From: Paracoccaceae bacterium
GTDB taxonomy: Bacteria > Pseudomonadota > Alphaproteobacteria > Rhodobacterales > Rhodobacteraceae
Direction of reading: 5' to 3'
Length of the DNA: 64,000 bases
NCBI GenBank assembly: GCA_013214575.1
Contig: JABSSD010000158.1
Span: 1 to 64,000, forward strand
This document shows positions 26,888-36,242 of the stretch, piece after piece (position 1 is the first letter of the stretch; each line of letters starts with the position of its first letter). The notes beneath the pieces were generated by a model. That model saw nothing but the letters and a program-made list of their open reading frames with translations, made no database searches and had not been told where the DNA came from. The position numbers were made by a program, and so were the translations under genes.

Positions 26888-28792
26888 ATGTTTTTGACAG
26901 AACTTGAGCGCTCGGCCGACCAGGCCTGGGGGTCTTTGCTGGATCAAGCCGGTTTGCCAGCGGCGGGGTGGACATTACAGCAGCTGTCCAAGCGCGACGA
27001 TGGCCACAGTGCCCGGATTGTCTATCGCGCGGTATCGTCTGATGGCGGCAGCTATATCTTCAAGCATCAGCTCAGGCCGACAGACAACGGGTCCGTGACG
27101 CGGCAATTCGAGGCCCATCAATTGGTCTTTGACCGGTTCCCCAAATCGCACGATCACCGCGTTCCGCAGCCGATTTACCTGGACGCTGAAACCCAGTCCT
27201 GCCTGCTGTCCCATCTTGACGGCGAACCGCTGGCCGAGCCGATGTTGCGCGCCGTGGATGACCTGCCGGCGCAGATGCAGCTGCTGAAACGGGCCGGGGC
27301 CTGGCTGGATGAATTTCACCGGGCCAATCTGGACGAGCGGCGGATATTTCAGCCAAAATTCACCCTGCGGCATCTGCGTCAATTCCGGGCGGAAATTGAG
27401 TCCGGCCAACGTGAGGTGCCCGCCAAGCCGCTGATCCTGCGCGGCATCGCCCATATGGAGACCATCGCACCGCAGTATGAAGGTCGGCAAACGGTCTCTT
27501 GCCTGCAGCACGGCGACTTTCACATGCGCAACCTGATTGTATCCGAGCAGTCGATTGGCGGCATAGATTTCTCTAAAATAGGCGCCGCACCGGTGGGGCA
27601 TGACATTGCAAAATTCCTGCTGGACTACACCCGCTTCATGCGCTCGGCTGAGGATATCCCGCCGGGGCAGGTGGTGCCACCGGACGCGGTGGAGGCGTTT
27701 TTTGACGGCTACAAGCTGACCGGACCGGATGATCCCAGCCTCGGCTTTCTTCTGTTCAGCAGCCTGATGTCGGAACTGAAGCTGGTGCCAAAGCATCGGC
27801 GCGACCGGAGCCATGGCAAACAGCGGTTTCTGGAACAGCTGCGCCCGATTGCCCGAAATGCCTATGTTGGCACCAAAGCGAAAAACACCCCGGATGTGCT
27901 GCGGTTCTACCTGACCAAGCGCAGTCTGACCCGGGCCGAAAACGGTGGCCATGAGATTGTGACCGCGGTTGCTGCGGTGGCCCAACAGGCGGGGATGCGG
28001 GTCGAGCTATTGCTCAACACTGCGCAGGCCAAAGAGAGCGCGGCCCGGGGGCAGCAGTATTCTCTGGTGCATATGGAGGCGCCGGTGAGTGCCCGTGGGC
28101 TGAGTTTTCGGAACTGTTATGGCGGGCCCTTCTGGCAGATTGATCAAAGCGGCGCGCGGTGGAACTGGCAGGTTGCGCGGCAGGTCTTCACCCCGGATGA
28201 TACCCCCCGGGGTGAGATCGATGCGTTCTTTGCCCATTGGCGACACCGCCTTCACGGCGACATCGCGGTGGTACCCAGCAAGCAGGGCTATATCTATATG
28301 CCATTGCAGGGCAAACTGCTGAGCTGTCGCTCGTTTCAGTGTTGCTCGCCGGTAGAGATGATCGAGGCAACCCTGCAGCAGTCAAATTTGCCAATCCTTG
28401 CCACCCTGCACCCAAACGAGACCTATTCGCAGGCCGAGATCGACGCGTTGAGCGCATTGCAGCAGCAACACAGCCGTTTCCAAATTGTCGAAATGCCGAT
28501 GGCCAAGGCCTTGGCCGGCTGTGATCTTGTAGTGACGCAAAATTCAAGCGCCGCCTTTCACGCCGGGTTCTTTGGCAAGGCCTCGGTGCTGTTTGCGCAG
28601 ATTGATTTCCACCATATCGTGACAAATGTTGCCGATCTGGGTGTTGCGACAGCTTTTGATGCGGCGCAGGGCACCCCGCCAGACTTTGCGGGTTACCTGT
28701 TTTGGTACTGGCATCAGGCGATCAATCTGGAGGCCGAGAATCATCAGACACAGCTGCGCAACCGATTGCGCCATTTTGGCTGGCCGCTGTGA
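26888..28792 (+). CDS. APH-like kinase fused to a capsule-type glycan domain
   Basis: One 634-residue chain with two parts. Residues about 30-330 form an aminoglycoside phosphotransferase/choline-kinase-like fold. Its catalytic loop is CLQHGDFHMRNLIV (Asp210), its metal-binding Asp227 is in GIDFSKIG, and VGHDIAKFLLDY follows. Residues about 350-634 resemble the KpsC/KpsS-type capsule glycosyltransferase fold: VVPSKQGYIYMPLQG, LATLHPNETYSQAEIDAL and the late motif TQNSSAAFHAGFFGKA, where such enzymes have N-S-x-x-x-F-E-A. No signal peptide. A role in making or decorating a surface polysaccharide is inferred. It lies alone, divergent from ade. Confidence 0.65.
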   Translation: MFLTELERSADQAWGSLLDQAGLPAAGWTLQQLSKRDDGHSARIVYRAVSSDGGSYIFKHQLRPTDNGSVTRQFEAHQLVFDRFPKSHDHRVPQPIYLDAETQSCLLSHLDGEPLAEPMLRAVDDLPAQMQLLKRAGAWLDEFHRANLDERRIFQPKFTLRHLRQFRAEIESGQREVPAKPLILRGIAHMETIAPQYEGRQTVSCLQHGDFHMRNLIVSEQSIGGIDFSKIGAAPVGHDIAKFLLDYTRFMRSAEDIPPGQVVPPDAVEAFFDGYKLTGPDDPSLGFLLFSSLMSELKLVPKHRRDRSHGKQRFLEQLRPIARNAYVGTKAKNTPDVLRFYLTKRSLTRAENGGHEIVTAVAAVAQQAGMRVELLLNTAQAKESAARGQQYSLVHMEAPVSARGLSFRNCYGGPFWQIDQSGARWNWQVARQVFTPDDTPRGEIDAFFAHWRHRLHGDIAVVPSKQGYIYMPLQGKLLSCRSFQCCSPVEMIEATLQQSNLPILATLHPNETYSQAEIDALSALQQQHSRFQIVEMPMAKALAGCDLVVTQNSSAAFHAGFFGKASVLFAQIDFHHIVTNVADLGVATAFDAAQGTPPDFAGYLFWYWHQAINLEAENHQTQLRNRLRHFGWPL

Positions 28793-28860
28793 CGATCCGG
28801 CCGCTGGCAACCTTATAATCACCTCTTGAAGCCGACCCCCGGTCGTCGCATCTATGCGGC

Positions 28861-29730
28861 ATGATGAAAACACTGCTCTGCCTTGGATATGGATACTCGG
28901 CCCGCGCCCTGGCGCGGCTGCTGCCGGCTGATGGCTGGCGGGTGATTGGAACCTCTCGCGAGGGTGCTGCCCAGGATGGTATAGAGATGCTGACCTGGCC
29001 GGGGACCGATGTGTCGCTGGACGGCGTGACCCATATCCTGTCCTCCATCGCCCCTAACGCTGATGGTGACCCGGTGCTGGACAGCCTGCGTGACAAGATC
29101 GCCGCCGCCAAGGATCTGCAATGGGTCGGCTATCTGTCCACCACCGTGGTCTACGGCGATCACGACGGCGGCTGGGTGGATGAGACCATGCCGATTACTC
29201 CAGCTGCCAACCGCGGCAAATGGCGGGCGCAGGCAGAAGCCGACTGGCAGTCCATCGACGGCTTGCCGCTGCATATCTTCCGGCTGGCGGGCATCTATGG
29301 GCCGGGTCGGGGACCGTTTGCCAAGCTGATGACGGGCAAGGCGCGGCTGATTATCAAACCGGGTCAGGTGTTCTCGCGCATTCATGTGGAGGACATCGCC
29401 CAGGTGCTGGCGGCCTCGATCTCCCAGCCCAATCCCGGCGCGATCTACAATGTCTGTGACGATGTCCCGGTGCCGCCGCAAGACGTGCTCAGCTATGCCG
29501 CTGAATTGCTGGGCTTGGTGATGCCGCCCGAAGTGCCGTTTGAAGAGGCCGCAATGACACCAATGGCGCGCAGTTTTTACAGCGAGAACAAACGGGTCAG
29601 CAATACCCTGATCAAGCAGGAGCTGGGGGTGCAGTTGCAATACCCAGACTATCGCACCGGGCTAAAGGCAGTGTTCGAGGCCGAAGACATGGAGAGGTTT
29701 ATCCCCCCGGCTGATCCGCCTGCGTTGTGA
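28861..29730 (+). CDS. NAD(P)-dependent epimerase-like protein (YeeZ group)
   Basis: 289 residues of the extended short-chain dehydrogenase type. The cofactor motif is LGYGYSARALARLL (residues 7-20), the catalytic-type segment LSTTVVYGDHDGG and then FRLAGIYGPGRGPFAKL. The Tyr of the usual YxxxK is not clearly in place (the YeeZ group often deviates), so the activity is unknown. Homologues are annotated as SDR or NAD(P)-dependent oxidoreductases. Two adjacent ATG codons start at 28861. It lies 68 bases after the kinase fusion in the same direction and may share its transcript. Confidence 0.75.
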   Translation: MMKTLLCLGYGYSARALARLLPADGWRVIGTSREGAAQDGIEMLTWPGTDVSLDGVTHILSSIAPNADGDPVLDSLRDKIAAAKDLQWVGYLSTTVVYGDHDGGWVDETMPITPAANRGKWRAQAEADWQSIDGLPLHIFRLAGIYGPGRGPFAKLMTGKARLIIKPGQVFSRIHVEDIAQVLAASISQPNPGAIYNVCDDVPVPPQDVLSYAAELLGLVMPPEVPFEEAAMTPMARSFYSENKRVSNTLIKQELGVQLQYPDYRTGLKAVFEAEDMERFIPPADPPAL

Positions 29731-29800
29731 CGACCATCGACGGTCTATCCAGCCGTCCGGCAGCCGTTTGCCCGCGCTGGATAGACCCTATGACAGGGGT

Positions 29801-31741
29801 TTAAGCCCGCTTTTCACCAATACTTGCCACGCCCAGAACCTCTAGCACCTTGGCTTCGATCTGTGCCGCGTCCATGCCGGCCACCCGGTACATGTCCTCG
29901 GGGCTGGCCTGATCGATAAAGATATCCGGCAGCACCATGGAGCGGTACTTCAGGCCTGCGTCAAACACGCCCTCTTCGGCCAGTAGCTGTGCGACGTGCG
30001 AACCAAAGCCGCCCACGGCACCCTCTTCAATGGTGATCAGCGCCTCGTGATTGGCGGCCAGATCCAGAATCATCTCGCGGTCCAGCGGTTTGGCAAAGCG
30101 GGCGTCGGCGATGGTCGGGGTGATGCCTCTGGCGGCCAATGCCTCGGCGGCCTTGCGGGTCTCGCCCAAGCGGGTGCCAAAGGACAGCAGCGCCACCCGT
30201 GCGCCGGTCTGGATGATGCGGCCCTTGCCGATCTCCAGCACCTGCGGCACCTCTGGCATCTCGACGCCTTCGCCCTCGCCACGGGGATAGCGGAAGGCAA
30301 TCGGCCCATCATCATGGGCGGCGGCGGTGGCAATCATATGCACCAGTTCGCCCTCGTCCGAGGCGGCCATCACCACCATACCCGGCAGGTTGGCCATGAA
30401 GCCGATGTCAAAGCTGCCCGCATGGGTGGCCCCATCGGCGCCGACCAGACCAGCCCGGTCAATCGCAAAACGTACCGGCAGACGCTGAATGGCAACATCA
30501 TGCACCACTTGGTCGTAGCCCCGTTGCAGGAATGTCGAATACATCGCGCAAAATGGCTTCATGCCGCCCGCCGCCAGTGCTGCGGCAAAGGTGACGCCAT
30601 GTTGTTCGGCAATGCCCACATCAAAACAGCGCGACGGATAACGCTCGGCAAACAGGTTCAGCCCGGTGCCATCGGGCATCGCGGCTGTCACCGCACAGAT
30701 CTTGTCATCCTTGGCGGCATGTTTCACCAGTTCGTCGCCAAACACACCAGTGTAGCTGGGCGCGTTGGACGGAGTCTTTTTCTGCTCGCCGGTGACCACA
30801 TCAAACTTGGCAGTGGCGTGGCCCTTGTCGCGGGCGGCTTCGGCGGGGGCGTATCCCTTGCCCTTTTTGGTCAGCACATGGATCAGCACCGGGCCGGTGG
30901 CGCGGGCCTTGACCGTGCGCAGTATCGGCAGCAGCTGGTCCAGATCGTGACCGTCGATCGGCCCCAGATAAGAGAAACCTAAGGATTCAAACAGAGTGCC
31001 GCCCACCGCCATGCCTTTTAGCAGGTCCTTGGCGCGCTTGGCACCCTGGCGGAACGGTTCCGGCAGCAGCGACACGGCGCCTTTGGCAGCGGCTTTCAGC
31101 TCTTGAAACGGTTCTTCGGTGTAGAGTCGCGACAGATAGGAGGACAGGGCGCCCACTGGCGGCGCAATGCTCATCTCGTTGTCGTTGAGGATGACAAACA
31201 GCCGCTTGCCCAGATGGCCGGCGTTGTTCATCGCCTCAAACGCCATGCCTGCCGACATCGCCCCATCGCCAATCACCGCAATGGCGTCGCCCTGACCTTC
31301 GGGCAGCACGCCGCCCAGATCGCGCGCGACTGAAAATCCCAGGGCGGCGCTGATCGAGGTCGAGCTATGCGCGGCGCCAAAGGGATCATAGGGTGATTCC
31401 GAGCGTTTGGTGAAGCCGGACAAGCCGCCTTTGGTGCGCAGGGTGCGGATGCGGTCGCGGCGTTCCGTCAGGATCTTGTGCGGATAACACTGGTGCGACA
31501 CGTCCCAGATCAGCTTGTCCCGTGGGGTGTCAAACACCGCGTGCAGCGCCACTGTCAGCTCGACCACGCCCAGCCCGGCGCCCAGATGGCCGCCGGTGAC
31601 AGAGACCGCCGAAATGGTCTCTGAGCGCAATTCGGTGGCCAGCTGGGCCAGTTGGCCATCGCTTAGCGTTTTCAGATCCGCCGGACGGTTGATCTGATCC
31701 AGCAGCGGAGTGTTTGGTCTATTTGTGGTCTGGTCGGGCAT
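29801..31741 (-). CDS. dxs: 1-Deoxy-D-xylulose-5-phosphate synthase
   Basis: First step of the MEP isoprenoid pathway: pyruvate plus glyceraldehyde 3-phosphate to DXP, using thiamine diphosphate. The 646-residue chain has [20 protein letters not shown] for ThDP/Mg, the catalytic region [38 protein letters not shown], and the C-terminal transketolase domain [18 protein letters not shown] 31741 (MPDQTTNRP) has a GGGAGG ribosome site; the open frame reaches further up into ispA and is not used. It follows ispA by 22 bases, so two isoprenoid steps are made together, and the thiamine supply genes are in the same window. Confidence 0.97.
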   Translation of the reverse strand: MPDQTTNRPNTPLLDQINRPADLKTLSDGQLAQLATELRSETISAVSVTGGHLGAGLGVVELTVALHAVFDTPRDKLIWDVSHQCYPHKILTERRDRIRTLRTKGGLSGFTKRSESPYDPFGAAHSSTSISAALGFSVARDLGGVLPEGQGDAIAVIGDGAMSAGMAFEAMNNAGHLGKRLFVILNDNEMSIAPPVGALSSYLSRLYTEEPFQELKAAAKGAVSLLPEPFRQGAKRAKDLLKGMAVGGTLFESLGFSYLGPIDGHDLDQLLPILRTVKARATGPVLIHVLTKKGKGYAPAEAARDKGHATAKFDVVTGEQKKTPSNAPSYTGVFGDELVKHAAKDDKICAVTAAMPDGTGLNLFAERYPSRCFDVGIAEQHGVTFAAALAAGGMKPFCAMYSTFLQRGYDQVVHDVAIQRLPVRFAIDRAGLVGADGATHAGSFDIGFMANLPGMVVMAASDEGELVHMIATAAAHDDGPIAFRYPRGEGEGVEMPEVPQVLEIGKGRIIQTGARVALLSFGTRLGETRKAAEALAARGITPTIADARFAKPLDREMILDLAANHEALITIEEGAVGGFGSHVAQLLAEEGVFDAGLKYRSMVLPDIFIDQASPEDMYRVAGMDAAQIEAKVLEVLGVASIGEKRA

Positions 31742-31763
31742 GCGGCGCCTCCCTTGGCGGCAA

Positions 31764-32648
31764 TTAGCTGTCGCGCGAAATAACGAACCGGGCGGCTTCG
31801 CGCAAGGTGTCGCCCTGATCCCCGTAAACATCCAGCGCGGCGCAGGCCTGATCGCAGAGTTCAGTGGCACGGGCCTTGGCGGCCTCAATCCCTAACAGTG
31901 AAACAAACGTGGCCTTACCGGCCGCGGCATCCTTGCGCACCCGCTTGCCCACCGTTTCGGCGTCGCCCTCAACATCCAAAATGTCATCGGCGATCTGAAA
32001 GGCAAGGCCGAGGGCATCGGCATAATGCCGCAACGGCGTGGTGTCGGCGCCCGCGATCACTGCGCCGGCCATGGCAGACCACGAGATCAGGCAGCCGGTC
32101 TTGCGGCTCTGCAGCTGGATGATCTGCGCCAGGGTCAGCGGTTCGGGGCTGGATTCGGCGGCGATATCCAGCATCTGCCCCAACACCATACCCTCTTTGC
32201 CGGCGGCCTGAGCCAGCGCCCGGACCAAGTCCAGCGCATGCGGCCCAAATTTGGTGTCCGCCAGCAGCTCAAACGCCAGCGTCTGCAGGGCATCGCCAGC
32301 CAGAACGGCCAGGCCTTCGTCCCATTGGCGGTGCAGGGTCGGCATACCACGGCGCAGGTCGTCATTATCCATGCAGGGCAGGTCGTCATGCACCAGCGAA
32401 TAGGCGTGCAGGCATTCGATGGCCAATGCGGCATCCAGCGCCACCTGTTCCTCGACCGCGTGCAGCCGGGCGCTCTCCAAAACCAGAAACCCACGCAGCA
32501 TTTTGCCGCCGGTCAGGGCATAGCGCATGGCATCCGACAGGGAGTCCTCCCCCGCTAGAACCCTGTCCATGCGGCTGGAGATCAGATGCTGACTGTGGGC
32601 CAGTGCCGCGGCAAAGGGCCGGGGTTTGACGGCAGTTGTGGTGGCCAA
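31764..32648 (-). CDS. ispA: Polyprenyl (farnesyl/geranylgeranyl) diphosphate synthase
   Basis: Condenses isopentenyl diphosphate onto allylic diphosphates. The first aspartate-rich motif is [12 protein letters not shown], the second [18 protein letters not shown], with [16 protein letters not shown] near the N-terminus. The residues before the first Asp motif (ECLHAYSLV) would suit a short-chain (C15) product, but chain length cannot be fixed by eye. A TTG at 32648 fits best as start: it lies just after the xseB stop and gives the normal N-terminus. The ATG at 32687 would overlap xseB by 35 bases. Part of xseB-ispA-dxs. Confidence 0.92.
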   Translation of the reverse strand: MATTTAVKPRPFAAALAHSQHLISSRMDRVLAGEDSLSDAMRYALTGGKMLRGFLVLESARLHAVEEQVALDAALAIECLHAYSLVHDDLPCMDNDDLRRGMPTLHRQWDEGLAVLAGDALQTLAFELLADTKFGPHALDLVRALAQAAGKEGMVLGQMLDIAAESSPEPLTLAQIIQLQSRKTGCLISWSAMAGAVIAGADTTPLRHYADALGLAFQIADDILDVEGDAETVGKRVRKDAAAGKATFVSLLGIEAAKARATELCDQACAALDVYGDQGDTLREAARFVISRDS

Positions 32649-32652
32649 TGTC

Positions 32653-32895
32653 TTAACCCGCGTCCAGCGGCGTGGTGCCGGTGGCACTGCCGCCTGCGTC
32701 CAGGGTGATCGCCGCGACCTTTTCCTCGGCCCGCTTCAGCTCGTCCTCGCAGCGTTTCTTCAGCAGCGCGCCCCGTTCGTACAGCGAGATCGAGGCATCC
32801 AGTGCCACGTCACCGCGCTCCAATTGACCCACCACGGTTTCCAGCTCTTTCATCGCCAGCTCAAAGCTCATGTCTTCAACGGGTGTCTGGGTCAT
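32653..32895 (-). CDS. xseB: Exodeoxyribonuclease VII small subunit
   Basis: 80 residues, the small helical subunit that joins XseA to degrade single-stranded DNA. The family core is FELAMKELETVVGQLERGDV followed by LDASISLYERGALLKKRCED. XseA is not in the window. The start overlaps the deacetylase stop (ATGA, 32892-32895) and the next gene begins within five bases of its stop. The order deacetylase-xseB-ispA-dxs is a conserved Rhodobacterales operon. Confidence 0.95.
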   Translation of the reverse strand: MTQTPVEDMSFELAMKELETVVGQLERGDVALDASISLYERGALLKKRCEDELKRAEEKVAAITLDAGGSATGTTPLDAG

Positions 32896-33818
32896 GCCGA
32901 TGCCTTTATCAATTCGTCAACGTGTGCCTTGCAGGCTGTGCTCAGCGCGTTCAGATCATACCCGCCTTCCAAAGTCGAGACGATACGGCCGCCGCATAAA
33001 TCCTGCGCAAGGGCACAGAGTTCGGCGGTCAGCCAGGCGAAATCTGCGGTTGACCAGTTCAGGTTGGCCAGAGGATCGTCGGCGTGGGCATCAAAGCCAG
33101 CGGAGAGGATGATCAATTCGGGTTTGAAGGCGCGCAGCCGCGGGAAGGCCAGTGTCTGATAGGCCGCCCGCATTTCAACGCCGCCACTTTCAGGGGGCAG
33201 CGGCATATTGAGGATATTTCCATAGGCGCCATCTTCGTCCACGCGGCCAGATCCGGGCCACAGTGGCATTTGTTGCGAGGAGATCAGCAGCGCGCGTTTC
33301 TCATCCCACAGCAGATCCTGGGTGCCATTGCCGTGATGAACATCAAAATCAACCACCGCCACCCGGTTTAGCCCGTGGTGACCCAGCGCATGTTTTGCCG
33401 CCAGCGCCGCGTTGCCAAACAGGCAGAACCCCATGGCGGTGTCCCTTTCGGCGTGATGCCCCGGCGGGCGGATGGCGGCAAAAGCATTCTGGGCCTCGCC
33501 GGTCAGCACCATATCGACGCCGCGCAGCACCGCGCCGGCGCCTCTGAATGCCGCGTCCAGCGAACCGGGCGACAAAAACGTGTCTCCGTCTAACTGGCCA
33601 AACCCCTCATTAGGTCGGACCCTGCGCAATTTTGCCACATAAGATGCCGGGTGGATGCGCAGGATGTCATCCTCGGCGGCCATCGGTGCCCCGACCCGCA
33701 ACAGATCCAGCGGTTCCAATGCGTGCAGGACGTGTTCCAGCCGGGCCACCCGCTCGGGGTGGCCTTCGGGGGTCAGATGGCTCAGGCAATCGGCATGGGT
33801 GATCAGGGCTGTGGTCAT
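32892..33818 (-). CDS. Histone-deacetylase-family protein
   Basis: 308 residues of the HDAC/AcuC/acetylpolyamine hydrolase superfamily, zinc enzymes that remove acyl groups from lysine or polyamines. The active-site His pair is in AIRPPGHHAERDTAMGFCLF. The zinc ligands are in VAVVDFDVHHGNGTQDLLW and LSAGFDAHADDPLANL, and the late Tyr-region is EGGYDL. All key residues are present, so it should be active; the natural substrate is not known. It is the first gene of the deacetylase-xseB-ispA-dxs unit. Confidence 0.9.
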   Translation of the reverse strand: MTTALITHADCLSHLTPEGHPERVARLEHVLHALEPLDLLRVGAPMAAEDDILRIHPASYVAKLRRVRPNEGFGQLDGDTFLSPGSLDAAFRGAGAVLRGVDMVLTGEAQNAFAAIRPPGHHAERDTAMGFCLFGNAALAAKHALGHHGLNRVAVVDFDVHHGNGTQDLLWDEKRALLISSQQMPLWPGSGRVDEDGAYGNILNMPLPPESGGVEMRAAYQTLAFPRLRAFKPELIILSAGFDAHADDPLANLNWSTADFAWLTAELCALAQDLCGGRIVSTLEGGYDLNALSTACKAHVDELIKASA

Positions 33819-33929
33819 GATGAATAACTCAAAGGGTGTTTGGCCATGAGCTTAGGATGCCGGACGGTCAGGCGGCAAGTTGGCGTTTGGCCTCGCCGTC
33901 TGTTGCATCAAAGCTGTTGTAGGCTGATC

Positions 33930-34631
33930 CTAGTCCGGAGCCAGCATATATCCCGCACCGCGCACCGTTTGCAGATATTGCGGTTGTTTTGGGTTCGGCT
34001 CGATCTTGCGGCGCAAACGGGTGATCTGCACATCCACCGCACGCTCCTGCGCTTGCCCCCGGTCGCGGCCCAGATCTTCGACCAGCTTAGAGCGGCTGAC
34101 CGGTTCACCGGGGCAGGCCGAGAAGATCTTCATCAGCTGGCTTTCAGTGCCGGTCAAACGGATCAGCTCGTCGCCTCGCCACATCTCGCCCCGGTCCATA
34201 TCATAACGAATGGGCCCCAGATGCAGAACTTTGGGTGCCGCCTCGCGGGCCGGAGTTTCTGGCATCCGGCGCAGGATGGCGTTGATCCTGAGCAGTAGCT
34301 CTTTGGGTTCAAACGGTTTGGGCAGGTAATCGTCGGCCCCCGCCTCCAGCCCGGCAATGCGATGTTCGATGTCGCCCCGCGCGGTCAGCAACATGATCGG
34401 CGTGTTGCGGGTTTCGCGCAGGTGTTTTGTCAGCGACACCCCGTCTTCGCCGGGCATCATGACATCCATCACAATCAGGTCAAAATCCAATCCGGCAAGC
34501 ACCCGGCGCGCATGGGCGGCGTCCCGGGCGGCGGTGACCAGAAACCCGGCCCGCATCAGAAACTTCTTCAGCAGATCGCGAATGCGTTCGTCGTCGTCCA
34601 CAATCAACAGATGGGCATCAAATTGGCTCAT
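33930..34631 (-). CDS. petR: OmpR-family response regulator PetR
   Basis: 233 residues: a receiver domain (LLIVDDDERIRDLLKKFL, phosphorylated Asp56 in DLIVMDVMMPGED, the Lys in DDYLPKPFEP) and a winged-helix DNA-binding domain ending AVDVQITRLRRKIEP and LQTVRGAGYMLAPD. Paired with a MarR protein by an ATGA overlap, it corresponds to PetR of Rhodobacter capsulatus, a regulator found next to petABC there. No histidine kinase is encoded beside it, so its phosphate donor must lie elsewhere. In this window the bc1 genes are about 13 kb away. Confidence 0.88.
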   Translation of the reverse strand: MSQFDAHLLIVDDDERIRDLLKKFLMRAGFLVTAARDAAHARRVLAGLDFDLIVMDVMMPGEDGVSLTKHLRETRNTPIMLLTARGDIEHRIAGLEAGADDYLPKPFEPKELLLRINAILRRMPETPAREAAPKVLHLGPIRYDMDRGEMWRGDELIRLTGTESQLMKIFSACPGEPVSRSKLVEDLGRDRGQAQERAVDVQITRLRRKIEPNPKQPQYLQTVRGAGYMLAPD

Positions 34632-35140
34632 GATCCGGTTTCCCTCATTTTGCCATAGGCGCGGCGCATATCGGCATCCATCATCGCCTCCAGCACCCGC
34701 TTGAACCCCTGCACCGCCTCTGGGCCTGCGTCCTTATAGGCCGACCGCATCCGCGCCCGCTGGGCGTCCGACAGGGTGGCCTCAAGCGCATGCCCGTGTT
34801 CGGTGAGGAACAGATGCCGCTCGCGTTTATCAACTGTCCCCACCCGGCTTTCGACCAGCCCGTCGCCGATCAATGTCCGCAGGACACGGTTCAGCGATTG
34901 TTTGGTGACGCCCAGAATGGTCAGCAGATTGTTGACCGTGGTGCCCGGTGCGCGGTTGATGAAATGGACAGCGCGGTGATGGGCGCGACCATAGGCCATT
35001 TCTGACAGAATGCGATCCGGGTCGGCGGTAAATCCGCGATAGGCAAAAAACATCGCCTCAATCCCTTGCCGCAGCTGCTCGTCAGTTAGAAAAAGCAGGC
35101 TTTCGCCGCTAAAACTCTGACCTGAACGTCCGTCCGACAT
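34628..35140 (-). CDS. petP: MarR-family regulator PetP
   Basis: 170 residues with a winged helix: TTVNNLLTILGVTKQSLNRV (helix-turn-helix) and LRTLIGDGLVESRVGTVDKR, the typical MarR wing followed by RERHLFLTEHG. It fits PetP of the petP-petR pair described in Rhodobacter capsulatus. A strong ribosome site (aaggagg) lies before ATG 35140. Two near-identical 10-mers 20 bases apart lie directly upstream (35152-35181) and may serve self-control. It is divergent from ilvE. Confidence 0.85.
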   Translation of the reverse strand: MSDGRSGQSFSGESLLFLTDEQLRQGIEAMFFAYRGFTADPDRILSEMAYGRAHHRAVHFINRAPGTTVNNLLTILGVTKQSLNRVLRTLIGDGLVESRVGTVDKRERHLFLTEHGHALEATLSDAQRARMRSAYKDAGPEAVQGFKRVLEAMMDADMRRAYGKMRETGS

Positions 35141-35151
35141 GATATACCTCC

Positions 35152-35181
35152 TTAACTCAGCTACGCCAGTTTAAGTCAGCG
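35152..35181 (-). promoter_or_regulatory. Paired direct repeats upstream of petP
   Basis: ttaactcagc (35152-35161) and ttaagtcagc (35172-35181) match at 9 of 10 positions with starts 20 bases apart, two helical turns. OmpR-type regulators often bind such tandem sites, so PetR (or PetP) acting on its own operon is possible. Placement next to the ribosome site suggests repression. Confidence 0.4.
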
Positions 35182-35299
35182 TTGTTGACATTCCAAGGGT
35201 GAAGAGGTATCGAATTTGAGTTTTGGCGCAATAATCTGTCCGATACGGTCATTGTTGACGCAATAAATGAAAAGATGATGGTGCTTAGGAGGATACAGC

Positions 35300-36166
35300 A
35301 TGTCGGGATATGATGACCGCGATGGCGTGATCTGGTTGGATGGCGAAATGGTTCCGTGGCGCGACGCACAGGTGCATGTGCTGTCTCATGCCATGCATTA
35401 TGCCTCCTCGGTTTTTGAGGGCGAGCGGGCCTATAACGGCAAGATCTTCAAAAGTCGGCTGCATTCGGAACGGCTGGTCAAATCGGCCGAGGCGCTGGAT
35501 ATGCCGATGCCCTACAGTGTTGATCAGATCGAGGCGGCCAAGGACGAGGCGCTGAAGGCCAGCGGGCTGCAGGATGCCTATGTGCGCGCCCTGGTGTGGC
35601 GTGGCTCGGGCGAGGACATGGGGGTTGCTTCGGCCCGGAATCCGGTGCGCATGGCTGTCGCGGTCTGGGAGTGGGGTGCCTATTACGGCGACGCCAAAAT
35701 GCAGGGCGCCAAGCTGGACATCGCAGAATATCAACGGCCCAGCCCCGCCACCATCCCGGTCCACGCCAAGGCGGCGGGTCTCTACATGATCTGCACCATC
35801 TCCAAGCACAAGGCCGAGGCCAAGGGCTGCTCGGATGCGTTGTTCATGGATTACCGTGGCTATGTGGCCGAAGCGACCGGCGCCAATATCTTCTTCGTCA
35901 AGGACGGTGAGGTGCATACGCCGCTGCCGGATAGCTTTCTCAACGGTATCACCCGCCAGACGGTGATTGTCATGCTCAAGGAGCGCGGCATCACCGTGCA
36001 CGAGCGCCACATCATGCCCGAAGAAATGGCCGGGTTTGAGCAGTGCTGGCTGACCGGCACCGCCGCCGAGGTTACCCCAGTGGGGCAGATCGGTGACTAT
36101 ACGTTTGAGGTTGGCAGCCTGACCCGCGAGATAGCCAAGGCGTACGAGGCTTTGGTCCGGGCCTGA
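35300..36166 (+). CDS. ilvE: Branched-chain amino acid aminotransferase
   Basis: Moves the amino group between glutamate and the keto acids of valine, leucine and isoleucine, using PLP (fold type IV). The N-terminal HVLSHAMHYASSVFEGERAY, the PLP Lys157 in TIPVHAKAAGLYMICTISKH and the signature ATGANIFFVKDGEVHTPLP, LNGITRQTVI are present. Length 288 is as expected. An AGGAGG site stands 7 bases before ATG 35300. It is a single gene ended by a strong terminator and divergent from petPR. Confidence 0.94.
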   Translation: MSGYDDRDGVIWLDGEMVPWRDAQVHVLSHAMHYASSVFEGERAYNGKIFKSRLHSERLVKSAEALDMPMPYSVDQIEAAKDEALKASGLQDAYVRALVWRGSGEDMGVASARNPVRMAVAVWEWGAYYGDAKMQGAKLDIAEYQRPSPATIPVHAKAAGLYMICTISKHKAEAKGCSDALFMDYRGYVAEATGANIFFVKDGEVHTPLPDSFLNGITRQTVIVMLKERGITVHERHIMPEEMAGFEQCWLTGTAAEVTPVGQIGDYTFEVGSLTREIAKAYEALVRA

Positions 36167-36190
36167 TCTTTGGTCGAATAAGAGATGGAA

Positions 36191-36219
36191 AACGGGCGCC
36201 CAATCTGGCGTCCGTTTTT
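36191..36219 (+). terminator. Rho-independent terminator after ilvE
   Basis: A 10-bp stem (36191-36200 with 36207-36216, one G-U pair), 6-base loop and a T-run to 36219. The A-rich other side may also end the facing EamA gene. Confidence 0.85.
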
Positions 36220-36242
36220 GCTTTAGGCCTTATTAGAGCCGA

